From assembly GCA_030849065.1 (NCBI GenBank), contig JASAON010001547.1, positions 1 through 52,034 of the forward strand: a stretch of DNA of 52,034 nt, read 5' to 3'. Shown piece by piece: positions 43,849 through 52,034 of this stretch. The notes below the pieces were generated by a model that saw only the letters and a list, made by a program, of their open reading frames with translations, searched no databases and was not told the DNA's origin. Each line of letters opens with the position of its first letter. The stretch's first letter is position 1. The DNA is from Jaenimonas drosophilae (lineage: Eukaryota; Euglenozoa; Kinetoplastea; Trypanosomatida; Trypanosomatidae). A program made the position numbers and the translations under genes.

Positions 43849-46800
43849 TTAGATCATGTGTGGGGAGTTGGGGTGTTGGAGGAGGACGTGCTCCATGAGG
43901 AACTCGCGCACACGGGTCAAGGATCCGCATGGGCCGGCCTCCTCCATCATCGAGGGCAGTGCATCCATAGAGGTGATGCTCGTGGCGCTGGCATCGCCCG
44001 CAGATCGCGGTGAGTTGTCTGCCATCATCACCTCATCCGCCGAAGGAAAGCCACTCGGCCCTTTGACCGTCGTGGATTGGCCGGCGGCTGAATGTGCCTG
44101 TGTTGGTGCCGAAGACGATGATTCCGCCATCAACGTATCAGACATCACCATCGTTGCGCTGATGGTGGTGCCATCTAACTTGCCTGCGTTGGTGTTGTGG
44201 TTCTCCCGCCGCAGCACAACCGCCTGACGCTGCGGTAGTCGGACACACGCAAGATAGAGCTCTCCCTCACGTGAAGGCAGTAGCTCCTCTCCGTGCTCGA
44301 GAATATTGGCGGTGACGTGCTCCTGAATCATCTCGAGCGCTGCTGCGTGATCCTCGCGGAGCTCCTCGGTGTTGGCTTGCAGATGCATCTCAATCTTGTG
44401 TGCGGGGAGCAACGCGTCCTGCACCTCGGTTGGCACCGCATCCAAGAAGTATACCGAAGGAAATGTGGCACGCTGGGCGGAGAGTGAGTGTTCTTCGCTC
44501 GCGTACGTTTCAAAAGACATGCGCGAGAAGTATTGCGGTGAGTGATGCCCTGTGGTGCTGCGCGGTGAAGCGGCAGAGACGGAGGTGGTGGTGGTGGCGG
44601 CCAAGACGGTGGAGCCGCCACGACGAGCCATGCGTGTGCTGCCAAGACTCTGCTCCGCCTCTCCATCTCCGTGTAACAGGTTAGGGTGGAGGAGAAGATG
44701 CACCTCAGAGACTTGATTGCGCATCGTGGCGAGCTCCGTGTAGAGCCACTGGCGCGCCTCTTCCAGAACTGCGGTGCAGAGGCGATGAAGGCGCGCACTG
44801 ACGGGGCCGCTGGCGCAGAGCACAACGTAGTGGCCGCCTCGCCGCATCAAGTCCGAGCGCATTGCCTCCTTCATGCCGCACACAGGGAAAAGAGGGAGCT
44901 CCGCACATGAATGTATCGCCTTGGCCAGACGTGGCCCTCGAAGGTGCTGCACCACCGATGATTCTTCTTCTTGTGTGGTACGCACAAGGTGATCAGCATC
45001 TGCGTGGGCATCCTCAATGGCCCACACCTCATCTCCATCTTCGTTGCGGCTGCGAGAGGCCAACACCACGCGAGGGAAGGCATTGACGTGGATGGCGTGC
45101 CGCAATCGCGTGAAAAAATCGGAGTTTGCACCGGCAGCATCTTCTGCTTCACCCATTATTGTCTTGGTGGCGGCGAGCACTCGCCAGGAGGCAGGCATCT
45201 CCTTCAACGCAGTGCGCAGCTCATCTTCATCTTGGTCAGCGCTCACATAAACCACGCTCATTGGCGATGGTTGTGCTCCCCGCCGGGGTGTGGGCGGTGC
45301 ATCAGGAGCGCTTCCATCAATGAGTGGGGCGGTGAGAGAGGCCCAGTGTGGCGTGCTCGATCCGCGTCTGAGTGCGCCAACATCAGGTTGGCTGAGATGA
45401 GCATCCTCATCGCCATCTCCCATGGGCGAGAGCCCACTGAAACGGTCCATGGCAGGAAACTGCAACTCACTCATGCCGCTGCTGCGTCGTCTGTCAGAGG
45501 CGAGTGCGCGAACGGTCTGGCTGTGGCGTGGGTGCCAACCAACACTGAAGAGGAAGGCCACCAATGACGGGGCGGAGGCATCCACCATCATCTCATCCTC
45601 CTCCCCATCACCGATGCGGGTGCAATCTGGATCCAGTGGGGCCGCGTCTTCGTCGGGACGCGTGCCGCAGCGATCCAAATCGGCGAGCTGCCGCCCGACA
45701 GATGTGGTTTGCATCATCGCCTCACGCAGGAGAGCGCCAAGCGGGCAGCCGGCCACATCCTCGCATTGTGTGCCGGTGGCTGAGTGCCCACGATGAAACC
45801 ACGGAAAGGCCGTGGAGAAAGCGAGGGAGGTTGGCGTGGTGCTGCTGGCACGCGACTCTGACGGGCAGTCACCACGCATGAGGTGCGGTGTGCGGCTGCC
45901 GTTCTCCATCTCATCACCACCGGCGAGAGGGTCGCTGAGGTGCGGCTGGGGTGGAGCGCCGGCCGGGGGGCGTCCACGCAGCGCATCGCCCGCCGCTCGT
46001 GGAGGAGAGTCGCAGGTTTCTGGTACCGCCGCCGCTGTTTGTGTTGGTGGCATTGAAACAGGGTCGGTGAAGCGTGCGGTGGATGGAAGCTTCATGGGCG
46101 TTGGCTCCGCCGTTGGCAGCTGCGGATCATTCACAAAGGAGGATGATGGGCCACGACCGTCACCGTTTGGCTGCGATGTGCCGTGTGCTTCTTCAGGAAT
46201 GAGGGTGCTACGGCGAGGCGTACTCAGCTCCGGCGGGCCCGCACGTAGCGAGGCGGAGCTCTCCGCGGCCTCATGTTGGCTCCCACCCTCTTGGCTCATC
46301 TGGGGATATCGGCTGCTGCTCGTGGTGGGGCCAGCGCTGTTGGCCTCCATCACGAGAGGGAAGGAGCCGCTACTGTTTAGCACAACCTGGTCAACGGCAC
46401 CACGAGGCTCGGAGGGGTTGGGGGAGAAGCCCGAACACCGCAATCCGCCGTCAGCCGCACTACTCATCATGCCAAGAGCTCCTCCCTGCGGTGGCCCCTC
46501 CTCACCGAGTGCCGTTTTGCGCCACACGGCGTGCTGCGCAAGCTCCTCCTCAATACAGGAGAGCGCATCCATCACCACAATGGAGCCCGTCGGGCCAAGA
46601 AGCAGCACCGAGGGCCACGTACCGCTGCCATCCATCGCCTGGAGCCAACGGAGGTAGGCGGTGCGCGACTCCACCACATACCAACCACCGTAGAAGGGGT
46701 TGTGGCGAACCACATCATCATCAAAGACGAGGTCCTCTACCCGACTGAGAGCGCTGCCATCACGAGAGAACATGAGTTGGTGCAACTGCTCCCAACTGTG

Positions 46801-48057
46801 TGCGGTGAGCCGGTTGGTGCCGGCAGGAGATGATGAGCTCATGCTGCGCAGCTCAACCTGATCGGTGCCGTCCACCCCATCCACATGAGAGGCGGGATGG
46901 GGCGACTGCGGAGAGATGCTGCAACCCGGCGAGCTCTCTGACGCCATCCCGCGCGGCGTAGTGCCGCTTGTTCCTCGTGATCGTAGATGGCTGAGACCGA
47001 GCGGGGTGATGGAGGTGGGCGGTATGCTCGGCCGCAAGGACGGAGAGCCACCAATGCCTGCCTTTCCCTCAGCAGCTGGTGTGGTGGGGACGGCAGAGGA
47101 GAGAAGAGGAAGGGGAGGTGCTGCTTCTGAGGTGCCCACGGCCGCGGTTGTTGTATGTGAGTGTGCTCGATAGTGAACCTCCAGCACGGCGACCGGGGTA
47201 GAGGCCTCGGTACCTGAAGTGCTTCCCTCCTTCTTCAGTTGCTGCAACAGGGCATAGTAGTAGGCGAGGAGCTTTGCTCGGGTGCGTTCGGCAAGCTCCA
47301 CATCCCGGTTGTTGTGAGGAGCTCGTCGTGCAGCTCCCTGCGCACGTGGCGGGGTAGCTTCGTGGTTTGGGGAGGTGCACGTTGGGCGTGGGCTAAAGGC
47401 GCTGAAGGAGGCCATGTTGGTGCTTCCGCTAAGCGGGCGAGGAGAGATCATCGTCCCGGAAACCCGCTGCCCCGCCCCTTCCACGGGAGTGGCGGCCTTC
47501 CCCACAACACCGCTGCGTGGCAACGGCTGTGTTGGGGCAGGCGCCTCCGTTGGTCGGAGTGCCTCCACCGGTGAGAGATAAACAAGGATGTACTTGCCCT
47601 CCAGATCCCGTGTGGGTGCGAAGTAGGTCTTCGCAGTGGGCTTGTTGGCGGTGTGGAGCACCGGGCTGTGGCGGCCCTGAAAATCACCCGAGATGGCGGG
47701 CAGCGGGCCCATCGGTGGCAGCGGCACAATGTGGTCGGGGTGGCCCTCGTTCGTCCTGGCGGTTTTGTGGCTCCACGGGGCGGGTTCGTGGCCGTTGAGG
47801 TCGATGGCGGGAACGGTGGTGCGGTGCGGGAGGTGAAAGGCACCAGCGCTCAGGCCAGGGAGGAGGCCTGTTGGGTCCGAGGGAGCGAGAGGTGGAGATG
47901 GCGGAAGAGATGATGCGCCATCCGACTGCCACGGGTGCGTACCGGTGGTATCCTCCTCCACCACGTGGCTTCGCATAAGGAGCTCCTCATCCGCTTCGTG
48001 GGCTGGGCTAGGATCGAACTTCTTGGTGATGAGGAGCGCATCGAGAAAGTACTCCAT
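43849..48057 (-). CDS. Large low-complexity hypothetical protein (1402 aa)
   Basis: I do not recognise this protein. Most of it is Pro/Ser/Thr/Gly/Ala-rich and probably disordered. Ordered islands can be seen: the N-terminus MEYFLDALLITKKFDP; KYILVYLSPVEAL (near 47560-47610); a block near 46540-46710 with FYGGWYVVESRTAYLRWLQ and LLLGPTGSIVVMDALSC, in which GPTGS is not a true P-loop because the GK[ST] lysine is missing; and a C-terminal block (about 44300-45150) with HYVVLCASGPVSARLHRLC and EARQWLYTELATM plus a helical stretch before the end. There is no membrane span or signal peptide. The start at 48057 is the first ATG and follows an acceptor by 19 bases; the frame upstream begins with GTG. 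A scaffold or cytoskeletal role would fit the composition, but nothing in the sequence shows it. Confidence 0.82.
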   Translation of the reverse strand: MEYFLDALLITKKFDPSPAHEADEELLMRSHVVEEDTTGTHPWQSDGASSLPPSPPLAPSDPTGLLPGLSAGAFHLPHRTTVPAIDLNGHEPAPWSHKTARTNEGHPDHIVPLPPMGPLPAISGDFQGRHSPVLHTANKPTAKTYFAPTRDLEGKYILVYLSPVEALRPTEAPAPTQPLPRSGVVGKAATPVEGAGQRVSGTMISPRPLSGSTNMASFSAFSPRPTCTSPNHEATPPRAQGAARRAPHNNRDVELAERTRAKLLAYYYALLQQLKKEGSTSGTEASTPVAVLEVHYRAHSHTTTAAVGTSEAAPPLPLLSSAVPTTPAAEGKAGIGGSPSLRPSIPPTSITPLGLSHLRSRGTSGTTPRGMASESSPGCSISPQSPHPASHVDGVDGTDQVELRSMSSSSPAGTNRLTAHSWEQLHQLMFSRDGSALSRVEDLVFDDDVVRHNPFYGGWYVVESRTAYLRWLQAMDGSGTWPSVLLLGPTGSIVVMDALSCIEEELAQHAVWRKTALGEEGPPQGGALGMMSSAADGGLRCSGFSPNPSEPRGAVDQVVLNSSGSFPLVMEANSAGPTTSSSRYPQMSQEGGSQHEAAESSASLRAGPPELSTPRRSTLIPEEAHGTSQPNGDGRGPSSSFVNDPQLPTAEPTPMKLPSTARFTDPVSMPPTQTAAAVPETCDSPPRAAGDALRGRPPAGAPPQPHLSDPLAGGDEMENGSRTPHLMRGDCPSESRASSTTPTSLAFSTAFPWFHRGHSATGTQCEDVAGCPLGALLREAMMQTTSVGRQLADLDRCGTRPDEDAAPLDPDCTRIGDGEEDEMMVDASAPSLVAFLFSVGWHPRHSQTVRALASDRRRSSGMSELQFPAMDRFSGLSPMGDGDEDAHLSQPDVGALRRGSSTPHWASLTAPLIDGSAPDAPPTPRRGAQPSPMSVVYVSADQDEDELRTALKEMPASWRVLAATKTIMGEAEDAAGANSDFFTRLRHAIHVNAFPRVVLASRSRNEDGDEVWAIEDAHADADHLVRTTQEEESSVVQHLRGPRLAKAIHSCAELPLFPVCGMKEAMRSDLMRRGGHYVVLCASGPVSARLHRLCTAVLEEARQWLYTELATMRNQVSEVHLLLHPNLLHGDGEAEQSLGSTRMARRGGSTVLAATTTTSVSAASPRSTTGHHSPQYFSRMSFETYASEEHSLSAQRATFPSVYFLDAVPTEVQDALLPAHKIEMHLQANTEELREDHAAALEMIQEHVTANILEHGEELLPSREGELYLACVRLPQRQAVVLRRENHNTNAGKLDGTTISATMVMSDTLMAESSSSAPTQAHSAAGQSTTVKGPSGFPSADEVMMADNSPRSAGDASATSITSMDALPSMMEEAGPCGSLTRVREFLMEHVLLQHPNSPHMI

Positions 48058-49332
48058 CTGTGTGTGGTGTGTGGGTCTGCGTGTGAATTCGTACCAAAAA
48101 AGGTAAGCGGGGCAGCACTCGTCGATGAGTTGCCGCCGCTGAGACCACACAACCCACCGAGTATTGTTTCAGATCCAGTCTCAAACTGGAGCGTACTTCA
48201 AGCAATACGGCTGAGTACGTCGGTACAGGTGAAGTGGAGAGAGGGCAGGCTCCCGTGTTGCTCGTCTGGCACACGTGATGGCAAAGGAAAACAAAAAAAA
48301 GCTACTTACTACTGATGTGTGGTATCCCACTGCTGAACTGTGCAGGTTACGTGGATAGACGGAGAGAGCGGGAAGAAGGTGGGTGAAGAGTAAGAGTGGG
48401 TGCGGTGGTGGCGCACAAGCACTGGTGTATCAGACCAGCACAAGCAGCTACGTTCAGAAGCTGTGGTTCGCGTCATGTTGTATCATTGTCGCGTACAAGT
48501 GTCTTTGTTGCTTGAAAAAGAAGTGATAAATTTCGTCGCTCGGACTACAACAGAGGTGCTACTCCTGCATCTCCCCACTCTCTCAATCCACCTCATGGCG
48601 TAGACGCCAGCGACCGCCGGCTCCGCCATCACCAAGATGGGGGGGGTTCGGCGGCGGAGGTGGAAAAGATAGCAGAGCACATAATACATACAGACATATC
48701 AGCCGCCAAACGGCAAACATGGTGGAGAGGAGGAATCGGCAGAGACATGGCGGATATCCATGGCCTCGCACAATCCTCGATGTCACTCATGCTGGGCTGA
48801 GCATCATTCATCGTACTACGATATTGGCGTGAAGGGAGCGAAGGAGAGGCCAACTGCGGCAGTGATTGCGCGGAAGCACACATTATCTATAAACATGAGA
48901 TTGGGCTGAGTGACGACGTTCTGGAGCTTACGAACAGGATGTTCTGTGCCATGGTTCGTGCGCCATCCAGACACAACAAAGAGCCAAAATGCTCACCCTT
49001 CATCCTGCACCCCTCCCATCATCAATCACCCAAGCGGCAAGAAGCGCGGAGATGGGTTAACGAGAATGAGCGGAAGAAGCACCTACCAAACATACGCGGT
49101 GGGAGAATCTTCCACGCTGGACACAACACCAGAAGGAGGGGGGAAGGGCGGAGAACACATCATACAGGCTCATTCTCCACGTTGCGGTCCTACACCTGCG
49201 TGGAGCCCTCTTCTGAACCCCCCACTCCCCCAACGTGTCTTCCGTTGTCCTCCCATACGCCGTACACTCGTAATTTACATTCACGACATCAAAGAAATGA
49301 GAGGAGAGTTGCAGCACGAAGAAAGATTGTGT
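48058..49332. other. Long gene-free region between the EF-hand gene and the 1402-aa gene
   Basis: 1275 bases with only short open frames of up to about 86 codons on the transcribed strand, none of which looks like a protein I know. The right part (48910-49330) is C-rich on the plus strand and open on that strand too, but that frame runs on as an antisense shadow of the EF-hand gene. It presumably holds the EF-hand gene's 3' untranslated region. Confidence 0.55.
48077..48107 (-). promoter_or_regulatory. Probable trans-splice acceptor of the 1402-aa gene
   Basis: On the minus strand CTTACCTTTTTTGG is followed by ACGCAG, with the AG at 48078-48077. It leaves a 19-base CA-rich leader before the ATG at 48057. 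Confidence 0.5.
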
Positions 49333-50187
49333 CTACGCACGAGCGAAGCGCATGATGAGGTAGGCGAAGGCCTCGTAGCAGAGCTTGCCGTCCACGGCAA
49401 TGCGCTCGCCAGCCTTCTGGAGCTCCTCATACTCCGCCTTCACGCCAAAGTCGCGCTCCAGGGCCAACATGGACTTGTTGAACTGCTCCAAATCAAGAGA
49501 GCCCGTCTTATCGCTATCCAGGTCCTCGAACCACTTGCGGAGCTCCTCCTCGTAGACGGGAATGCCAGTTACGTTCATCATGGCCGCCGTCTGCTCATCA
49601 TCCTTGCTGCCAGGACGCACGTTGATGTGCGCAGGAAAGCTGTGGGCGAGGCGCAGCGCCTGGTAGGCGTTGTTGCGGTACATGAGCTCGCCCTGCTTGC
49701 CCAGAGGCTCCACCGGGGGCTCCTCCTCCTCGTCGGCGTCGTTCTTGCCCTCATCACCCGTCAGCTCAATCTTCTCGTAGATGGAGAGGCGCTCCTTGCG
49801 GATCTTCACCTCCTCCTGCCCGAACAGGCCGGGGTTGATGAGCCCACGCAGGGTGGACTCCGTCGTGGCCTTCATGTAGCTATCACCATCTTCGCTGGGC
49901 ACCACGGGGTCCTGCTGGAGCACCACGAAGCCAACATCGCGCTTGCGAACATCCACGAGGCGGGGATTGTTGTAGCGGATCACCTTGCCCAGGTTCGCCT
50001 GGCGCTCACGCTCGAGCTCCTCATCGCGGGTGGAGATCAAGCCTAGCTCCTGCAGGAAGGCGGTGCGCTCAAGAGGGAGCAGCTTCTCGTACTTTGTCTT
50101 AAGAATCACCACGCGCTCCTGCGCATCGGGCTCAAGAAGAAGAAAAGCGCGGGTCTCGCCACCCTTGTTGCCAGTAGCCGCTGCCAT
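49333..50187 (-). CDS. EF-hand domain protein (284 aa)
   Basis: The C-terminal part has an EF-hand pair. The first loop, DSDKTGSLDLEQ (residues 224-235), has acidic residues at positions 1, 3 and 9, with Gln at position 12 in place of the usual Glu, so calcium affinity may be reduced. The second (about 254-283) is degenerate, with no intact loop. The N-terminal two thirds are charged and partly helical (KTKYEKLLPLERTAFLQELGL; EELERERQANLGKVIRYNNPRLVDVRKRDVGFVV) with an acidic run, DEGKNDADEEEE (145-156). It has no membrane span. The frame is open to an ATG at 50304, but the ATG at 50187 (MAAATGNKGG) gives a more protein-like N-terminus, and AG sites with a pyrimidine-rich context lie between the two. 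Several kinetoplastid EF-hand proteins of this size are flagellar; that is a guess here. Confidence 0.85.
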   Translation of the reverse strand: MAAATGNKGGETRAFLLLEPDAQERVVILKTKYEKLLPLERTAFLQELGLISTRDEELERERQANLGKVIRYNNPRLVDVRKRDVGFVVLQQDPVVPSEDGDSYMKATTESTLRGLINPGLFGQEEVKIRKERLSIYEKIELTGDEGKNDADEEEEPPVEPLGKQGELMYRNNAYQALRLAHSFPAHINVRPGSKDDEQTAAMMNVTGIPVYEEELRKWFEDLDSDKTGSLDLEQFNKSMLALERDFGVKAEYEELQKAGERIAVDGKLCYEAFAYLIMRFARA

Positions 50188-50580
50188 CGTAGGATATGGT
50201 AGATGAATGGGGAGTGAGATTGTGAGTGGGCGGCTGAGGTAAGCGGAGCGACCACGCAACGAGTGATGTGAGCTGCTAGAAACCTTCACCAAATCAAAGA
50301 ACATGTAAATGAAGAGGTATGAACGCAGGTAGTATTGTTTTCGCGCCAGAGTGTTTCAGCAAACAGAGAAGTTAACAAGTAGTTGGGCATGTTCAAAACG
50401 CCATTGGCCACTTATTGATCGAAGAACAACAGAAATCGTGTTCTTCTCATAATTCCCAGCAACAAGCACACACATGCAGACACTGAGTGCCCACGGGCAT
50501 CAACTAGGCATGAATTGAGTGATGACCGTTTTCCCACATTTGGAGAGAGACTTGGTATGTGGTATGGGAGTGAACAGGCA

Positions 50581-50616
50581 AAGCCACAACATCCTTCGGC
50601 AAAGATGTTGTGGCTT
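50581..50616. other. Perfect 13-bp inverted repeat (hairpin)
   Basis: AAGCCACAACATC (50581-50593) and its exact reverse complement GATGTTGTGGCTT (50604-50616) flank a 10-base loop, CTTCGGCAAA. Either strand could form the stem as RNA. The role is unknown. Confidence 0.8.
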
Positions 50617-51211
50617 CCTGCCCTCTAAACAGAAAAAAAAAACTGTGTGTGCAGCCAATGCTATCCGACCGTGCTTCGGCGCCCACACACACATACACGT
50701 TCACACTGAGAGAACACAGAACACAGGTACAAGAGAAGAAACGATAGGCTTTAGAAGGCTCCGAGAGAAGGAGGGCTGACAAGCCAACGCAGATAAAAAA
50801 TCACAAAAGAAGAAAAAAAGCCCGACCAATCGGATACAAGAAATGAGTATGAAGGCACTAGCTGAATGACGAATAGGGAAACTTCGGGAGAGGGCAGCGT
50901 ATTAACACGAGGAGAGTCGTTGTATTGATGCGGGAGAAGCACATTTTCACTCCGCCTCAACACACACCCTTATGCAGCTACGCTCAACACAAAGAACACG
51001 TCATCAAAATTCATTTTCTACTTACTTTCGATCCACTTTCAGCTTGCACAAGCACAGCAATACTGTGCCACGACGACTGCCCCACATGTGTCTAGTTGAG
51101 CGCAGATTGTGGTGAATGCAAGAAAACTGAACAGAAGAGAAAGCTGGGTGGCGTAGAAACCGAGGCACATATGTACGCAGACAGTGGCGATAATCACATG
51201 AGTCAAGTAGG

Positions 51212-51245
51212 CTGGGATCTGAGCAGCTACCTGTTCAGATCCCAG
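51212..51245. other. 15-bp inverted repeat with a four-base loop (hairpin)
   Basis: CTGGGATCTGAGCAG (51212-51226) pairs with CTGTTCAGATCCCAG (51231-51245) around the loop CTAC. Eleven outer pairs are perfect. Pair 12 is G-T on the plus strand (an A-C mismatch on the minus strand), followed by three more pairs. It lies about 360 bases downstream of the tryparedoxin stop, probably in its 3' untranslated region. Confidence 0.8.
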
Positions 51246-51604
51246 TTGCCTCCGCGGTAGATCCACGTCAACGTCAACGGGTACATACAGAAACCAAAGC
51301 TCCCAGACATGAAAAAAGTTCAATGGGGATGAAAAAAGAAGGTGCCGGCACGTCGTGCTTCATTCAGCATTTTTGCTCATTGTTTGCTGGATCAGCACAC
51401 GCAGGCACAGACAAACACAGAAGACACCAACGAACAATGGAAACCTGAGCAAAATAAAAACACAGGGACAAAAAAGGGTGCACTAGTCTGTTTTTTTTTT
51501 TGCTCGCGTTGCCAGGTAAGAAAGTACGTGGGCACGACGTCGCTCATCCGTGGCCATGGCAGGGAAACACAGCCTTGGCCGTGATGGGCATGATGGATAT
51601 GTTC

Positions 51605-52034
51605 TCAGTCTAACCATGGGTAGTTAATTGCTTCTGGGTCTGCCGTAAGCTGCATCCGAGCAGTGCGGCTCACAATCTTTCCGGTATCTCCCTCCACGAC
51701 GAGGAGAGTAGGAATGGTGTCCACCCCCAACTCCTTCGCCGCGCTGTCGCGGGAGCTGCCAAACGGAACAGAAAGCCACGGCATACGAGAGATGTACTCC
51801 TCGTAGTCCTCTGCGTCTTCATCACGACTGACAAACACCACCTCAAACTGCTTCAACTCGTGGAAGTGTTCATAGAAGTCCATAAGAAGTGGCGTGAAGC
51901 CCCGGCAGGGAGGGCACCAGCACGCAGCAAAATAGAGCAGCACCATCTTGTCATCAAGTGAAGACAAGGGCACGCAATCGCCCGCACTGTTGGTGAGGTG
52001 CTCCAAGTTGGGAAAGTACTGTGTTAGTCCCGAC
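51605..52034 (-). CDS. TXN: Tryparedoxin, N-terminus cut by the window edge
   Basis: Tryparedoxin is the thioredoxin-like dithiol protein of kinetoplastids that carries electrons from trypanothione to peroxidases and ribonucleotide reductase. The open frame runs to the right edge and 142 residues are visible, beginning SGLTQYFPNLEHL, which is the usual start of the family right after the initiator Met. Probably only one codon or so is missing. The active-site motif WCPPC (39-43), followed by RGFTP, is the tryparedoxin signature. Also present are the family-typical RMPWLSVPF (83-91), the cis-proline loop IPTL (107-110) and the C-terminal ADPEAINYPWLD. There is no transmembrane tail or presequence in the visible part, so it is probably cytosolic. 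An in-frame TTG at 52006 has been passed over as a start because the homologous sequence continues upstream. Confidence 0.93.
   Translation of the reverse strand, partial: SGLTQYFPNLEHLTNSAGDCVPLSSLDDKMVLLYFAACWCPPCRGFTPLLMDFYEHFHELKQFEVVFVSRDEDAEDYEEYISRMPWLSVPFGSSRDSAAKELGVDTIPTLLVVEGDTGKIVSRTARMQLTADPEAINYPWLD

Larger units (their letters stand above)
50188..51604. other. Long gene-free region between tryparedoxin and the EF-hand gene
   Basis: 1417 bases without a convincing protein gene, the longest gap in the window. It contains two strong inverted repeats (50581-50616 and 51212-51245) and a 10-base A-run at about 50632-50641. The A-run, read on the transcribed strand with its flank, gives a pyrimidine tract plus CTGTTTAG, a plausible splice acceptor with no obvious gene behind it. 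A T-run on the plus strand lies near 51490-51501. A short non-coding RNA or very small protein gene is possible. Confidence 0.55.

Noticed and set aside
48003..48025. GTTCGATCC-like T-arm on the minus strand, hinting at a tRNA
   Set aside because: It lies inside the coding start of the 1402-residue gene (KKFDPSPA), and no acceptor stem or anticodon arm could be found upstream.
48910..50046. 378-codon open frame on the plus strand
   Set aside because: Most of it is the antisense shadow of the EF-hand gene, rich in Leu/Ala/Val from reverse-complemented codons. It would be the only plus-strand gene and would need a strand switch on both sides.
50581..50641. Hairpin followed by an A/T run read as a bacterial-type terminator
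   Set aside because: The locus is eukaryotic. On the transcribed strand the T-run precedes the stem instead of following it.

Overview
The window looks like nuclear DNA of a kinetoplastid protist, most likely a free-living bodonid (for example Bodo saltans or a relative). Evidence: all 14 protein genes lie on the minus strand with no strand switch, as in a polycistronic transcription unit. No introns are visible. Several genes are preceded within about 30 bases by a pyrimidine tract ending in AG, the form of a spliced-leader trans-splice acceptor. A tryparedoxin gene, a protein confined to kinetoplastids, sits at the right edge. The genus is inference; the higher taxon is well supported. Transcription runs from high to low coordinates.

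Right half (about 29.8-52.0 kb): a cellular gene block. In transcription order it holds tryparedoxin (cut by the window edge at its first codon), an EF-hand protein, a 1402-residue low-complexity protein, an unknown 413-residue protein, a Yju2/CWC16-type splicing factor, a Sec16-like COPII scaffold with one unresolved base that breaks its frame, an unusual Hsp70-like/TPR fusion, a 355-residue disordered protein, and a cytosolic ClpB/HSP100 disaggregase. As usual in kinetoplastids, neighbours do not share a pathway, although the HSP100 and the Hsp70-like/TPR genes lie only one gene apart.

Left half (1-28.9 kb): a head-to-tail array of five paralogous genes, the last running off the left edge. 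The four complete ones encode 1939-1970 residues. Each predicts a helical N-terminal cytosolic domain, 12 membrane spans and six large extracellular domains of about 130-390 residues, so the chain is a string of six span-ectodomain-span units with short cytosolic loops and almost no C-terminal tail. No enzymatic output domain is visible. Ectodomains 1-4 look like mixed alpha/beta sensor-type domains and ectodomains 5-6 like long helical bundles. This array is the best candidate for an undescribed system: a multi-ectodomain surface receptor or glycoprotein family, kept partly homogeneous by local gene conversion.

Gene-free stretches of 0.4-1.4 kb separate the paralogs and flank the EF-hand gene. 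The longest (50188-51604) contains two strong inverted repeats of unknown role. I saw no tRNA, rRNA, CRISPR array or transposon.
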